Positions 53,170-62,339 of a stretch of 64,000 nt of DNA are shown piece by piece. The translations under genes and the position numbers were made by a program. Source of the DNA: Lachnospiraceae bacterium. GTDB taxonomy: Bacteria > Bacillota > Clostridia > Lachnospirales > Lachnospiraceae. Each line of letters starts with the position of its first letter. The stretch's first letter is position 1. The notes beneath the pieces were generated by a model. It worked only from the letters and a program-made list of their open reading frames with translations, was not told the DNA's origin and made no database searches. Location: the NCBI GenBank assembly GCA_021769135.1, contig JAETTM010000007.1:62001-126000 (forward strand), in the 5' to 3' direction.

Positions 53170-54231
53170 TTACACTTGTTCTATATGATGCCCTGCCGCT
53201 TTCAGCAGCCGGTTCATAATTGCCTGGCCAATCCCCCCGCTTTCCGTTTCCCCTTCAAAGGCTTCGGAATATATCACGGTAACGCCCTCGTCGTCAAATT
53301 CCCTCAAGATTCGGTACAGCGCCTTTGCTATGGTAGCCTCTTCCTCCCGGCTTCCGGCGCTTTTCACGCTTCCGGCCCGGTAGAGGGAAACCGTGCTGTC
53401 CGTACCGATTATGCCAACCCTTTCCCCTCTCTTTTCCATTTTCTCACATCTTTTATTTATTTCCTCGACTACTTTTTCCTGTCTGCCGCTGATAATCGTC
53501 AAATCACCCTTGGGCGCATAATGTTTATATTTCATCCCTGGCGCTTTCGGCGGCTGTTTGCTCCCGGCTTCCAGTATCGTCCTATCCACATCTACAGTTC
53601 CAAGCACATCCTCCAGCATTTCCCTGGTAATATATCCGGGACGCAGAATCACCGGAATTTCCTCCGTCAAATCCACAATCGTGGATTCAATACCGATGGC
53701 AATCTCCCCTCCGTCAATAATCATCTCTATCCTGCCGCCCATATCCTCCGCCACGTATTTCGCCAGCGTAGGGCTTGGTTTACCGGAAATATTGGCGCTG
53801 GGAGCCGCCACATATCCTCCGGCCGCCTCAATAAACGCCAACGCCGTCTTATGCCCGGGCATCCTGACCGCCACAGTATCCAATCCGCCGGTAGTGGCAT
53901 CCGGAACTTTCGCCGATTTCTTCAAAATCATCGTTAGGGGCCCCGGCCAGAAAGCATCCGCCAGCTTTTTCGCCGTTTCCGGCATTTCTTTTACAATAGG
54001 GAAAATGTCCTCTATCCTAAAAATATGCACGATTAAAGGGTTGTCCGAAGGCCTTCCTTTGGCGCGGTATATTTTTTCCGATGCGGTTTCGTCCAAAGCG
54101 TTGCCGCCAAGGCCGTAAACCGTCTCCGTCGGAAACGCCACCAGGCCGCCTCCTTTTATGATTTCCCCCGCTTCCTTCAGGGCTTCCGGGCTGGCCTTTT
54201 CTTCCTCTATTGAAATGATTTTTGTATTCAT
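53170..54231 (-). CDS. ywlC: L-threonylcarbamoyladenylate synthase (Sua5/YwlC)
   Basis: About 353 residues from MNTKIISIEE, GGGGTGA upstream. N-terminal YrdC domain: GGGLVAFPTETVYGLGGNAL, RAKGRPSDNPLIVHI, GPLTMILKKS, AVRMPGHKTALAF and AAPSANISGKPSPT. The C-terminal Sua5 domain is present (SKQPPKAPGMKYKHYAPKGD). Makes threonylcarbamoyl-AMP for the t6A37 modification of tRNA. Length is normal for the two-domain Sua5 type. First gene of the run that continues with rpiB. Confidence 0.95.
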   Translation of the reverse strand: MNTKIISIEEEKASPEALKEAGEIIKGGGLVAFPTETVYGLGGNALDETASEKIYRAKGRPSDNPLIVHIFRIEDIFPIVKEMPETAKKLADAFWPGPLTMILKKSAKVPDATTGGLDTVAVRMPGHKTALAFIEAAGGYVAAPSANISGKPSPTLAKYVAEDMGGRIEMIIDGGEIAIGIESTIVDLTEEIPVILRPGYITREMLEDVLGTVDVDRTILEAGSKQPPKAPGMKYKHYAPKGDLTIISGRQEKVVEEINKRCEKMEKRGERVGIIGTDSTVSLYRAGSVKSAGSREEEATIAKALYRILREFDDEGVTVIYSEAFEGETESGGIGQAIMNRLLKAAGHHIEQV

Positions 54232-54372
54232 TTGCATTCACCCCGTATAGTATATCACATGCGGACTTTTTTGTCTCTATTTATGTGCGTTATTTACCTA
54301 TAACAATTGGTAAAAAAGATACTTTGCATTCTTTTTGGGCGGCTCACATCACTGTGGCCTACTTTCCTATAA

Positions 54373-54428
54373 TATAAAAAAGATATTAAGCTGTAAATTT
54401 TACTCTGCCGCCTAATATCTTTTTTATA
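54373..54428. terminator. Bidirectional terminator (16-bp AT-rich stem)
   Basis: Perfect arms TATAAAAAAGATATTA (54373-54388) and TAATATCTTTTTTATA (54413-54428) with a 24-nt loop, ending the minus-strand lipoprotein gene; T-runs exist on both strands. Confidence 0.75.
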
Positions 54429-54439
54429 TCACATTAATA

Positions 54440-55066
54440 TCAGTTTACCCCATCCACCTTCACAATACATATCCGCGTTGCCTCCAGGCCGCTGCCCGAA
54501 TAGCTTCCCCACACGTTTATGAACTGGCCTGTGGCCATATCGGCCGCCGTTGCCTCCGACAAATCGTACCTCGCCCCTCCTTCATAAATAGTTTGCACTG
54601 CAAACAATGTATTTTCGTCATATGTGACCGCAACTTTGTTAAAATCGGAATCATCGCCTCCAATGCCAGGGGAGACCATAATTTCTGCCGCTCCGTCCTC
54701 CGATTCTTCCGTAATAGCTTCCACCACCGTAAGCTGCCCATCCTTTATTTCTTTGATATCCCCTTCCAAATCGGGATCGCTGTCCGGCCATGCATCAGTT
54801 CCCTTCCCTTCAGATGATGGAACCATTACTCCACTTTCTTCCGCTTTTTCAACAGAATCACTTTCCTTCCCATCCGCTGCCGGCTCCTGGACTACATCCT
54901 CACTTTTATCCCCTTCTTCCGAAATCGGTTCGCCTTCCATGCCCTGCGGCACTTCCTGCTCCGCTTCCCCCTTTGCCTCCCCGCAGGCACATACCGCCAA
55001 ACCCATGGCAAATACCACCCCGGTCATCAACAGCATTTGTTTCCATTTCCACGCTACTTTTTTCAT
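54440..55066 (-). CDS. Lipoprotein of unknown function
   Basis: 208 residues. Lipoprotein signal with Cys near residue 26-28 (GLAVCACG), then a strongly acidic low-complexity linker (Glu/Asp/Gly/Ser), and a C-terminal domain of ~100 residues (ENTLFAVQTIYEGGARYDLS, DMATGQFINVWGSYSGSGLEA, RICIVKVDG). The C-terminal part resembles small beta-barrels of unknown function in clostridial lipoproteins. No family is named with confidence. Confidence 0.7.
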   Translation of the reverse strand: MKKVAWKWKQMLLMTGVVFAMGLAVCACGEAKGEAEQEVPQGMEGEPISEEGDKSEDVVQEPAADGKESDSVEKAEESGVMVPSSEGKGTDAWPDSDPDLEGDIKEIKDGQLTVVEAITEESEDGAAEIMVSPGIGGDDSDFNKVAVTYDENTLFAVQTIYEGGARYDLSEATAADMATGQFINVWGSYSGSGLEATRICIVKVDGVN

Positions 55067-55309
55067 TTTTTTCCTCTTTTCTGCATATATTTTATTTTTC
55101 TTACTGATTTTACCAATGCCGTCTCTAAGAAAACTCTAAAATATCTTAATAAATTATAAATAACAGGACTTTGGATTCACAAATCCCATGCAAGAAAAAA
55201 AGAGCCAGCCCAGCGGTCAACTCCCTTTCCCATAGCAATATAGCGTTGTTCTGTCAGTAATCCTAATCGTAACAGTTTAGCCTTGTGGCTGCCCCATTAC
55301 ACCGAATCC

Positions 55310-55762
55310 TTAACGCAGCCCTACATAAATATGAATTTCCGCATTTTCCATACAATCATCCTGATACTCTTCAAAATCGCACTGGAAGGCTCTTGGCAAA
55401 TCCATCTGCCAGATTTCCTGCCATGCGGCGGCAACCGCCTGCACCATATCTCCATGGATGACGAATTTCGCGTACTGTCCGGCGGGAATCCGGCAAACGG
55501 CGAATCCTCCCCCCTGGGGCTCCTCCTTTGTTTCGCAGGCGGCTAACACCGTATAATCCGCTGTGGCATCCCCTGCATAATCGGTATATATCCCCAGCGC
55601 TTTCTCGTTTACCTTCCCGGGAATCGACTCATATACCCCTTCATGATAAAGCCGGTTCCACAGCCCTCCAATCACCGCTCCCATATCGGGGGACAAATTA
55701 TTCGTCCTCGCCGATACGCCTACCGCTATCTTTTCTTCCAATGTCACAATTTCATAATTCAT
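55310..55762 (-). CDS. GyrI/AraC-type effector-binding domain protein
   Basis: About 150 residues, start at the ATG ~11 nt after AAAGGA (MNYEIVTLEE). The GyrI-like fold is recognisable by YEIVTLEEKIAVGVSARTNN, ALGIYTDYAGDATADYTVLA and AGQYAKFVIHGDMVQAVAAA. It has no DNA-binding domain. Such stand-alone proteins bind small hydrophobic ligands or act as stress-related sequestration proteins. Upstream lies a 22-bp tandem-repeat region that may hold its promoter. Confidence 0.8.
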   Translation of the reverse strand: MNYEIVTLEEKIAVGVSARTNNLSPDMGAVIGGLWNRLYHEGVYESIPGKVNEKALGIYTDYAGDATADYTVLAACETKEEPQGGGFAVCRIPAGQYAKFVIHGDMVQAVAAAWQEIWQMDLPRAFQCDFEEYQDDCMENAEIHIYVGLR

Positions 55763-55839
55763 AAATAAGACCATCCTTTCTTTTTTCTGGCCTTATACTA
55801 TCATGTTAAATATGACATCTGTATGTCATGTTTCTGACA

Positions 55840-55945
55840 TTTCCTTTGTTTATACAATACGTTTCTTTGTTTATATAATACATTTCCTTTGTTAATATAA
55901 TATGTTTCCTTTATTAATATAGTATGTTCCCTTTGCATATACAAT
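55840..55945. repeat. 22-bp tandem repeat, about five units
   Basis: Units beginning TTTCCTTTGTTWATA... at 55840, 55862, 55883, 55905 and 55927, each 21-22 bp and differing at a few bases. Purely AT-rich, non-coding, between the effector-binding gene and the WYL regulator. Confidence 0.65.
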
Positions 55946-55980
55946 TTCCTGGGGAATACCAATCACTATCTGCAGCATCT

Positions 55981-56895
55981 TCATGAAAGCGTATTTGAAT
56001 ACTTTCTCCGGATTCCTTCCGCAAAGTCCAGCACATCCTGCCGGAGCTCCGCCGGCTCCAAAAGCTCCGCCCCATCCCCGAAAGATGCAATCCAGCCTAC
56101 AATACTCGTCTTATCCACGAAGCCAAAAGAAAAAAGCAGCATTCCGTCCGGCTGGGTTTCAAAGCTCTCCGGTCCATATTCTTCCACCAGCCGCCATTTA
56201 AATTCCGGCTGAATTATTGCTTTCACCTGATATTGATATGGAAAAATTTTTTCCACCGATAAATCCGGAAGCGGCACGGCACGTTTTTCAAACAGTTCCT
56301 CTGTATGCAGTTCTGTCATCCGCCCCAGTTTAAAGAGCCGGAAATCTTCCCTTTTCTCACACCATCCCCATAAATACCAGCCTGCCCACTGGAAAATCAG
56401 GTCATACGGCTCTACCGTGCGCTTTGACTCCCCTTTGGGCGAAAAATAAGTAAAAGAGACCTTATGTCCTGATAAAATCGCATCGTGCAGCAATTCGATT
56501 TTTGGGGAAAGGGATGCTTTATACCAAGAGGAAAGGTCAATTAAAATATGGGTATCTCCGGCCAGTAGATTGGAAGCCCCCGCCGAAAGCTTTTCCATCA
56601 GCTGGGCATAGCGGTTTGTGCCGCTGACGCTGTCCAGGCTCCGCAGACCCGCCAAAATCGCCTGCATATCCGACGTGCTAAGCAGCGTACGGTCGATGTT
56701 ATATCCTTCCATTATAGACACTCCGCCGTTTTGCCCCTGCTCCGTCACCAGGGGAATGCCCGCCATGCAAAGGGCTTCTATATCCCGGTTGATGGTGCGG
56801 CGGGAGACCTCAAATTTTTCTGCAAGATAAGGCGCTGTCACCTTCTCCTTCTGCAGCAGAATCGATAGTATTCCAATCATTCGTTCCAGCTTCAT
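55981..56895 (-). CDS. WYL-domain transcriptional regulator
   Basis: About 304 residues from MKLERMIGIL; an alternative ATG is four residues upstream. The N-terminal HTH_11 domain (LSILLQKEKVTAPYLAEKFE, VSRRTINRDIEALCMAGIPL) precedes a WYL domain (HKVSFTYFSPKGESKRTVEPYDLIF, read as HKVSFTYFSPKGESKRTVEP / YDLIF; then WYLWGWCEKREDFRLFKLGRM) and a C-terminal WCX extension. The likely ligand is unknown. It starts 36 bp beyond the stop of the GH35 gene on the same strand, so it may regulate that gene and its neighbours. Confidence 0.88.
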   Translation of the reverse strand: MKLERMIGILSILLQKEKVTAPYLAEKFEVSRRTINRDIEALCMAGIPLVTEQGQNGGVSIMEGYNIDRTLLSTSDMQAILAGLRSLDSVSGTNRYAQLMEKLSAGASNLLAGDTHILIDLSSWYKASLSPKIELLHDAILSGHKVSFTYFSPKGESKRTVEPYDLIFQWAGWYLWGWCEKREDFRLFKLGRMTELHTEELFEKRAVPLPDLSVEKIFPYQYQVKAIIQPEFKWRLVEEYGPESFETQPDGMLLFSFGFVDKTSIVGWIASFGDGAELLEPAELRQDVLDFAEGIRRKYSNTLS

Positions 56896-56930
56896 CTTTA
56901 TAACCATGCCCTTTCCACAACCTATGAGTG

Positions 56931-59633
56931 CTAGACCAGTTCCAGTTCCACGCTCCCCACCGGCCAAATCTCCACGCTTATCAAATCCGCTACAGCCCCC
57001 TTCATTTGTTCCGTTCTGCCCGCCATGGTAGATGACACATCCACGGTGGCATCTTCCTTCCGGGGCGTAATATAAATGGTCATTTCATCGCCCATGGAAG
57101 GATTCCATACCTCCTTAAGCCCGATTTCCCATACTGCGCCATTGCAGAAATTATCCGATACCAAACCGCCGTCAGTCAACAGCCCCGCTGTAGAGCGGCG
57201 GGATTGTTGACCCTCGAGGCAGTCGCCAAATGTCTGCAAGCAGCCACTTGGCTCGTTGCTCGCGGAAGCAAAAAGATGCCCCACATCCCCTTCATACATA
57301 ATCCGAAGCCTGGCATCCTTATAGCCCGCATGAGCTTCAACACCTGCGTAAACTTTAGGGTCTGTATATGCTTTAGAGCCCTCATAAACTCCAGGGTCTG
57401 CGTAAGCTTCAGGAATTCTGAATGTGTATCTGGAAGGGCCGCGTTTTCTGGTCTCCAATATATCCTTTTTTACAAATTTTTCCTCCCATATAAACTGGAA
57501 TCCTCGAAAAATCCCCATTTCTGCCGGAAGAGCTGACACCTTTTCCTGTTCCGCACCTTCCAGCTGCCGCGGCGGATAAAGCAGCAGTTCCGAAGTGTCC
57601 GAACCGTCCGCCGGGCTCTCCAACCAGATTCGCCCATTATCATACAGCAAAGGGCAAGAACAAAGCGCCGCCAACTTTTCCCCTTCCCATTCCAATTCAT
57701 AGAACCGCAGGCTCTGCTGCCTTGTCAGAGTAACGATTTCCACTTCCCCCGCCCTCCCCTGCAGTACATAGGATGATATCTCATCCCCCGGCACCGTGAC
57801 CTTCAGCATATTCCCTTCCCGCTTCGCATAACATCCGGCTCCCGGCTGAATTTCCTCCTGCCTGGCCGAAAATACAGGCGGCACATTTTCCACCCCGGAC
57901 GATGCTTCATGGGATAAAGCTTCCGGCTCAGCTGATGCTCCATGGGATAGCCCTTCCATTCCAGCCGGTGCTCCATGGGATAGCCCTTCCATTCCAGCCG
58001 AAGCACCATGAGAAGACTCTCCCGCCCCGGCCAAAACGCCATAAGACAACTCTTCCATCCCAACCGATGCTCCATCCCACACATATTCCGGTTCCATTCC
58101 TTCCGGAGCAAAAAAGAAACATACCGTCCGGTTTCCGTGGCGCTGGAAAGACAAGGGCTGTGCCTTGGCATAAATCAGCGTACATCCCTCCACATCCATC
58201 ATAAAAGGAAGCACCGCTTCTTCCCCTGCCGCTATGGAAATTCCCTCTATATTAATTTCACGCTCTTCCAGTTCCAGCGTAATCTTTGCCCCTTTCTTCT
58301 CCTTGCATGCACAGTGGTCCTGATAATTGTTCAAAAACAGGAATCCGCTCTTTCCATCCGTCCGCAGGGCATACCGCAATATTTCCTGATTCTGCGGCTC
58401 AATTTCCTGGGAGCCTTCCGGGAGCACCGTAATCATATCGCAAAGCAGCCCTTCAAAATTTTTCACAAGGTAATGAAGCGCTTTCAGCCGGAAATAGCTT
58501 GGGCGGAGCTGTCCGTATTCCCCTATGGCCGCCTGATAATCATAAGATATCTTCGGGCATTGGCATTCGTTCAAGTAGGGCGTCCTTTCCCCTTTTGGAT
58601 TGCTGCCTCCCCGATACATATAGTATCCGAGAAAATTACATCCGCTTCCAATCTTAATATTCGCCATGGCATCCACACTCTCATAAGGGAGTTTAAACCT
58701 ATAATTATAATAACAGGTCATACCCCCGCCCATTTCACAGCAGGCATAAGGAAAGCTTTCCGGCTCATAGGCCGGTTCAAAATTATAGGTTTTCGGCACA
58801 GCATTATTATGGTTATCCCTGTAAAGGTACTCCGGCGTAGCAGGATGTTCGCCCCTGTAGTCATAAAATATCCATGGCCAAAAGGCATATCCGCCCCACA
58901 GGGGAAGCATTTCATCCAGCGCCGCTGCCGCGCCTCCCCATCCCGTACATGTATAAAACGGCGTAATAATCCCTTCTTCTTCCGCAATTCTCTTCACCGC
59001 CCGCATGTAGGGCGCACCGTCCGAGCCGCCGGGAACCCATTCGTTTGTAATCCCCGTTGTCATTTCCCAGGGGGATGAGGAATGCATATATTCATTTTCA
59101 ATCTGAACGCCGATAATCGAGCCTCCGTCTTTATAATAAAGCCCTCGAAACTGCCCCGCATACTGGCGGAATAATCTCCTCGTATAAGACAGCCATCCTT
59201 CATCCAGGCTCCTCACCTCAAAAGGCTTTCCATACATCCAGTCAGGAATGCCGCCGTTGCGCACCTCGCCATGGGCATAGGGACCGATACGTACAATGAC
59301 ATACATGCCGTGCTTATGGCAGATTTCTATAAATTTACGGACATTCCTGTTCCCGTCAAAGCGAAAACGCCCTTCTTCCTCCTCATGGTGGTTCCAGAAA
59401 CAGTACGTTGAAACGGTATTAATGCCGCCCATCTTCATTTTCATAACCGTATCTTCCCACTGCCCTTCATGCACCCTGGAATAATGGCACTCACCCTGGA
59501 TACCAAAAAACGGCTTCCCATTTATCGTCAGATAATAACTGGTAAATGCCATCTCATTTCCCCTGTTATCCCTGCCGCAAAACTTATCGGAAAGCTTTTC
59601 CACCTTCTGTTTTCTAATTTTCCGCAAATCCAT
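56931..59633 (-). CDS. GH35 beta-galactosidase with in-frame repeat insertions
   Basis: 900 residues; the family usually has fewer than about 800. The TIM barrel (~30-400) has IQGECHYSRV, the acid/base in GGSIIGVQIENEYMHS, and the nucleophile candidate in YACCEMGGGM. The C-terminal half carries jelly-roll domains. Oddities: an 11-residue unit repeated six times (57876-58073; e.g. GASAGMEGLSH), a 12-residue unit repeated about twice (57327-57412), and an interspersed repeat encoding ~33 residues between LFA and DGGLVSDNF. The start MDLRK lies after GGGGC. No signal peptide, so it is cytoplasmic. Substrate probably beta-galactosides. Confidence 0.88.
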   Translation of the reverse strand: MDLRKIRKQKVEKLSDKFCGRDNRGNEMAFTSYYLTINGKPFFGIQGECHYSRVHEGQWEDTVMKMKMGGINTVSTYCFWNHHEEEEGRFRFDGNRNVRKFIEICHKHGMYVIVRIGPYAHGEVRNGGIPDWMYGKPFEVRSLDEGWLSYTRRLFRQYAGQFRGLYYKDGGSIIGVQIENEYMHSSSPWEMTTGITNEWVPGGSDGAPYMRAVKRIAEEEGIITPFYTCTGWGGAAAALDEMLPLWGGYAFWPWIFYDYRGEHPATPEYLYRDNHNNAVPKTYNFEPAYEPESFPYACCEMGGGMTCYYNYRFKLPYESVDAMANIKIGSGCNFLGYYMYRGGSNPKGERTPYLNECQCPKISYDYQAAIGEYGQLRPSYFRLKALHYLVKNFEGLLCDMITVLPEGSQEIEPQNQEILRYALRTDGKSGFLFLNNYQDHCACKEKKGAKITLELEEREINIEGISIAAGEEAVLPFMMDVEGCTLIYAKAQPLSFQRHGNRTVCFFFAPEGMEPEYVWDGASVGMEELSYGVLAGAGESSHGASAGMEGLSHGAPAGMEGLSHGASAEPEALSHEASSGVENVPPVFSARQEEIQPGAGCYAKREGNMLKVTVPGDEISSYVLQGRAGEVEIVTLTRQQSLRFYELEWEGEKLAALCSCPLLYDNGRIWLESPADGSDTSELLLYPPRQLEGAEQEKVSALPAEMGIFRGFQFIWEEKFVKKDILETRKRGPSRYTFRIPEAYADPGVYEGSKAYTDPKVYAGVEAHAGYKDARLRIMYEGDVGHLFASASNEPSGCLQTFGDCLEGQQSRRSTAGLLTDGGLVSDNFCNGAVWEIGLKEVWNPSMGDEMTIYITPRKEDATVDVSSTMAGRTEQMKGAVADLISVEIWPVGSVELELV
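57176..57268. repeat. Interspersed repeat copy B, inside the GH35 gene
   Basis: Shares with copy A (51281-51373) the order GC-rich hairpin (CCCCGCTGTAGAGCGGCGGG), GACCCTCGAGGC, CGCCAAATGTCTGC, CACTTGGCTCGTTGCTCGCGG. It keeps the reading frame open and adds about 33 residues to the enzyme. Confidence 0.8.
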
Positions 59634-59675
59634 CTGCTCACAGCCCCTTTCTTTGGTTGGTTATCGGACAATTGG

Positions 59676-60401
59676 CTATCCGGTTATGTCCTGCAGCAGC
59701 TTCCGCAGCAGCACTTCCCGATTATTTATAAACATTTCCGTCACCTGATAGCTTTCCGTTTCCTCATATCTGCACGGATGCACTTTCCCGTCATCAAAGC
59801 TATATATTTCCGCCTCCGGAATGCCCAGCAATATAGGAGAATGGGTGGCAATAATAAACTGGGCTCCGCTTTTTGCGCACCGATAAATATCCAGAAGCAG
59901 CGTCAGCTGCCGCTGCGGAGACAATGCGGCTTCCGGTTCATCAAAAATATATATGCCATCCGGTTTCAAGTAATTTTGGGCGATTGCCAGAAAGCTTTCC
60001 CCATGGGATTTTTCATGATAGCGTTCCGACGGATGCAGCAAATCCGCATACTCTTCTTCTTTTGTCGCCACATTGTAAAAGCTTTCCGCCCGGAGGAAAT
60101 ATCCCGACTTCGCCTTATAAAAACCTTTGGAGAGCCTGATTGCACCCCATAATTCGGAATGTGAATCATAGGTGGAAAAGTTATAGTTCCGCGTGCCCCC
60201 TTCCGGATTGAACCCATAGGCCACAGCAATGGCCTCTAACAGCGTGGATTTCCCGCTCCCGTTTTCACCTACGAAAAAAGTAATATTGCTGTTGAACGAT
60301 ATATGTTCCAGGCCGTTAATTGCGGCGATATTTCTTAAATAACTATTTTCGCTTATTTTGTTCCAGTCGAACGATATTCCTTGGATAAATAGATGGTTCA
60401 T
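59676..60401 (-). CDS. AAA family ATPase (ABC-type P-loop, small)
   Basis: About 241 residues. Walker A TFFVGENGSGKSTLLEAIAV, a signature-like stretch HEKSHGESFLAIAQNYL, Walker B GIYIFDEPEAALSPQRQLTL and a switch His in QFIIATHSPILLGIPEAE. This matches the small AAA_21/23-type ATPases of unclear role, some of which act with nucleases in defence; here no nuclease partner is adjacent. The start is uncertain: three nearby ATGs and no strong ribosome site. Monocistronic. Confidence 0.85.
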   Translation of the reverse strand: MNHLFIQGISFDWNKISENSYLRNIAAINGLEHISFNSNITFFVGENGSGKSTLLEAIAVAYGFNPEGGTRNYNFSTYDSHSELWGAIRLSKGFYKAKSGYFLRAESFYNVATKEEEYADLLHPSERYHEKSHGESFLAIAQNYLKPDGIYIFDEPEAALSPQRQLTLLLDIYRCAKSGAQFIIATHSPILLGIPEAEIYSFDDGKVHPCRYEETESYQVTEMFINNREVLLRKLLQDITG

Positions 60402-60476
60402 TCCCATGTACAATGCACTCTGCCTCTCATCGTTACTCCGGCATTTCTATGCATCCCTCCCCAGCACTATTTTATT

Positions 60477-60689
60477 CGGCTTTATAACGTGCGTCAAGGA
60501 ATATGACGAGCCAGTTAACATTTTTGCCGAATATTCGCCGCACAATGTATTACAATTATCCACTGCCCAGATTTTAGTGCATATAAAGTCAGGCTGGATT
60601 TACGGGGGCTAATGCAATATGCAAAAGAAAAAGGCGTAAAAGTTATAGAACTGACGGATAAAGAAAAGGCATCATTTATTAAAGAATAA
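60477..60689 (+). pseudogene. Frameshifted small-protein remnant
   Basis: Two plus-strand pieces in different frames read as one small protein: FGFITCVKEYDEPVNIFAEYSPHN continuing to VLQLSTAQ (frame stops at 60612), and FSAYKVRLDLRGLMQYAKEKG then VKVIELTDKEKASFIKE (stop 60689). The second part has a regular helical pattern and looks coding. No start codon with ribosome site remains. Family not recognised. Confidence 0.35.
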
Positions 60690-60720
60690 TATTTATGTCT
60701 ATCCATTCCCCATAAAAAGT

Positions 60721-60770
60721 CCACGATTATGGTTGCAACTTTTTATCCAAATCTGCAACCATAACCGTGG
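60721..60770. terminator. Strong terminator (17-bp stem) of the bgl operon
   Basis: CCACGATTATGGTTGCA (60721-60737) pairs with TGCAACCATAACCGTGG (60754-60770), one mismatch, with T-runs on both strands. It closes the minus-strand GH1 gene. Confidence 0.82.
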
Positions 60771-60808
60771 CTTTTGTTCTTCACCAATTTCTATTTTTCA
60801 GATTACCC

Positions 60809-62254
60809 TCAATCCAAATCCACCCCATTGGAGCCAATCACCTTTTGATACCAGTAAAAGCTGTCCTTGCGAATCCGGGCGCACTGTTTCGCATCCGAAT
60901 CGGTCCGGTCCACGTAAATCAGCCCGTATCTTTTCTTCACCCCGTTGGAGGTGGACAGGACATCCACCGCGCTCCACGGGCAATAGGCCAATACTTCCAC
61001 CCCTTTATCAATAGCCCTTTTCATTGCTTTAATATTTTCCCGCAGGAAGTCAATCCGATAACCGTCATGCACTTTTTCGTCTTCCGTCAGCGTATCATAT
61101 GCCCCCAGCCCATTTTCCGTTATCATCAAAGGCTTATTGTAGCGGTTATACAAATCTCTCAGCATATATTCCATTCCCTGGGGATCGATGGCCCAATCCC
61201 AGTCCGTTGTATCCAAACGGGGATTTGCGCACATTTCATAGAAGCCCGGATGGGTCTCGAAGCCGGAAATCTCCCCTTTTTTCCCGGAACGGTTCACCCC
61301 GCTCCACTGGATTTCCTTCTCCCCTTCCCCGCACCATTTGGCGCACTCGCTGGCGTAGTTATTAAGGGCGAGAAAATCCGAGATAGCTTTCGGGTCTGCC
61401 AAAAGCTCCAAATCACCCTCATCCATCACCGGCGCCAGCCCGTGCTCTTCCAGGTAAATCTGGGCGGCCTTATTGTAATGACCTTTGAAATATACGTCCG
61501 TATAATAATCGTTCCGCAAAGCCTGGGCGTTCTGCATGGCCATCACGTCTTTGGGGTCAGAGGTCAGAGGATAAATCGGGCTGTACCCCAGCGGTGCCCC
61601 TGCCAGTCCGCCGGGCACCAGTTCGTGTACCAGCTTGTTGGCAATGGCCTGGGCCAGATTCATATGATGATTAATCTGATACCGTTTCTGGTTATCTTTC
61701 AGCACATCCTCTGGAATATAACATTTCTGTGTCCAATACTGGACAATAATGCTCTGCTCATTGACCGTAGTCCAGTATTTTACCTTATCCTTAAATTCAT
61801 TGATGACATAGCGGGCAAAATACTCAAAATCCTTTACAACCCGCCGGTCCAGCCAGCCGCCGTACCGCTCCACCAAAGCCCACGGAAGGTCATAGTGGTA
61901 CAGAGTCACAATAGGCTCCATTCCATTGGCCAGCAGTTCGTCGATAAGATTGCGGTAGTACTGGATTCCCTTTTCGTTCACCGGACCATCCCCATCCGGG
62001 AACACCCTGCTCCATGCTATGGAAAAGCGGTAGGTATTAAACCCCATCTCTTTCATAAGAGCGATGTCTTCCCGGAAATGGTGGTATTGGTCGCTTGCCA
62101 CCTCTGCGGTGGCAAACCCAAATTTCTCAAAGCTGTCCTGGTTAATGATATCCTGCTGGCTGGCTTTCTTGCCATCCTCGAAAGCCGCACCTTCTACCTG
62201 GTAAGCGCTGGTGCTGGCCCCCCATAAAAATCCTTTTGGAAATTCCTTACCCAT
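60809..62254 (-). CDS. GH1 6-phospho-beta-glucosidase
   Basis: About 481 residues from MGKEFPKGFL, AAAGGAG upstream. GH1 signatures: FPKGFLWGASTSAYQVEGA, TVNEQSIIVQYW with the acid/base Glu, and KPLMITENGLGAYD with the nucleophile Glu. The phosphate-binding S-x-x-x-x-x-K-x-Y pattern of phospho-glucosidases occurs near STSNGVKKRYGLIYVD. Hydrolyses 6-phospho-beta-glucosides imported by the PTS protein encoded 86 bp upstream. Ends with a strong terminator. Another GH1 gene begins to the right of the PTS gene. Confidence 0.93.
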   Translation of the reverse strand: MGKEFPKGFLWGASTSAYQVEGAAFEDGKKASQQDIINQDSFEKFGFATAEVASDQYHHFREDIALMKEMGFNTYRFSIAWSRVFPDGDGPVNEKGIQYYRNLIDELLANGMEPIVTLYHYDLPWALVERYGGWLDRRVVKDFEYFARYVINEFKDKVKYWTTVNEQSIIVQYWTQKCYIPEDVLKDNQKRYQINHHMNLAQAIANKLVHELVPGGLAGAPLGYSPIYPLTSDPKDVMAMQNAQALRNDYYTDVYFKGHYNKAAQIYLEEHGLAPVMDEGDLELLADPKAISDFLALNNYASECAKWCGEGEKEIQWSGVNRSGKKGEISGFETHPGFYEMCANPRLDTTDWDWAIDPQGMEYMLRDLYNRYNKPLMITENGLGAYDTLTEDEKVHDGYRIDFLRENIKAMKRAIDKGVEVLAYCPWSAVDVLSTSNGVKKRYGLIYVDRTDSDAKQCARIRKDSFYWYQKVIGSNGVDLD

Positions 62255-62339
62255 ACATGCTCCTTTGCCGTAACAGTCCAGCTTTTCGAATCCTTTGCTC
62301 CATCTATACATTCGTATGCTAAACTGTTACCCTTTACTT

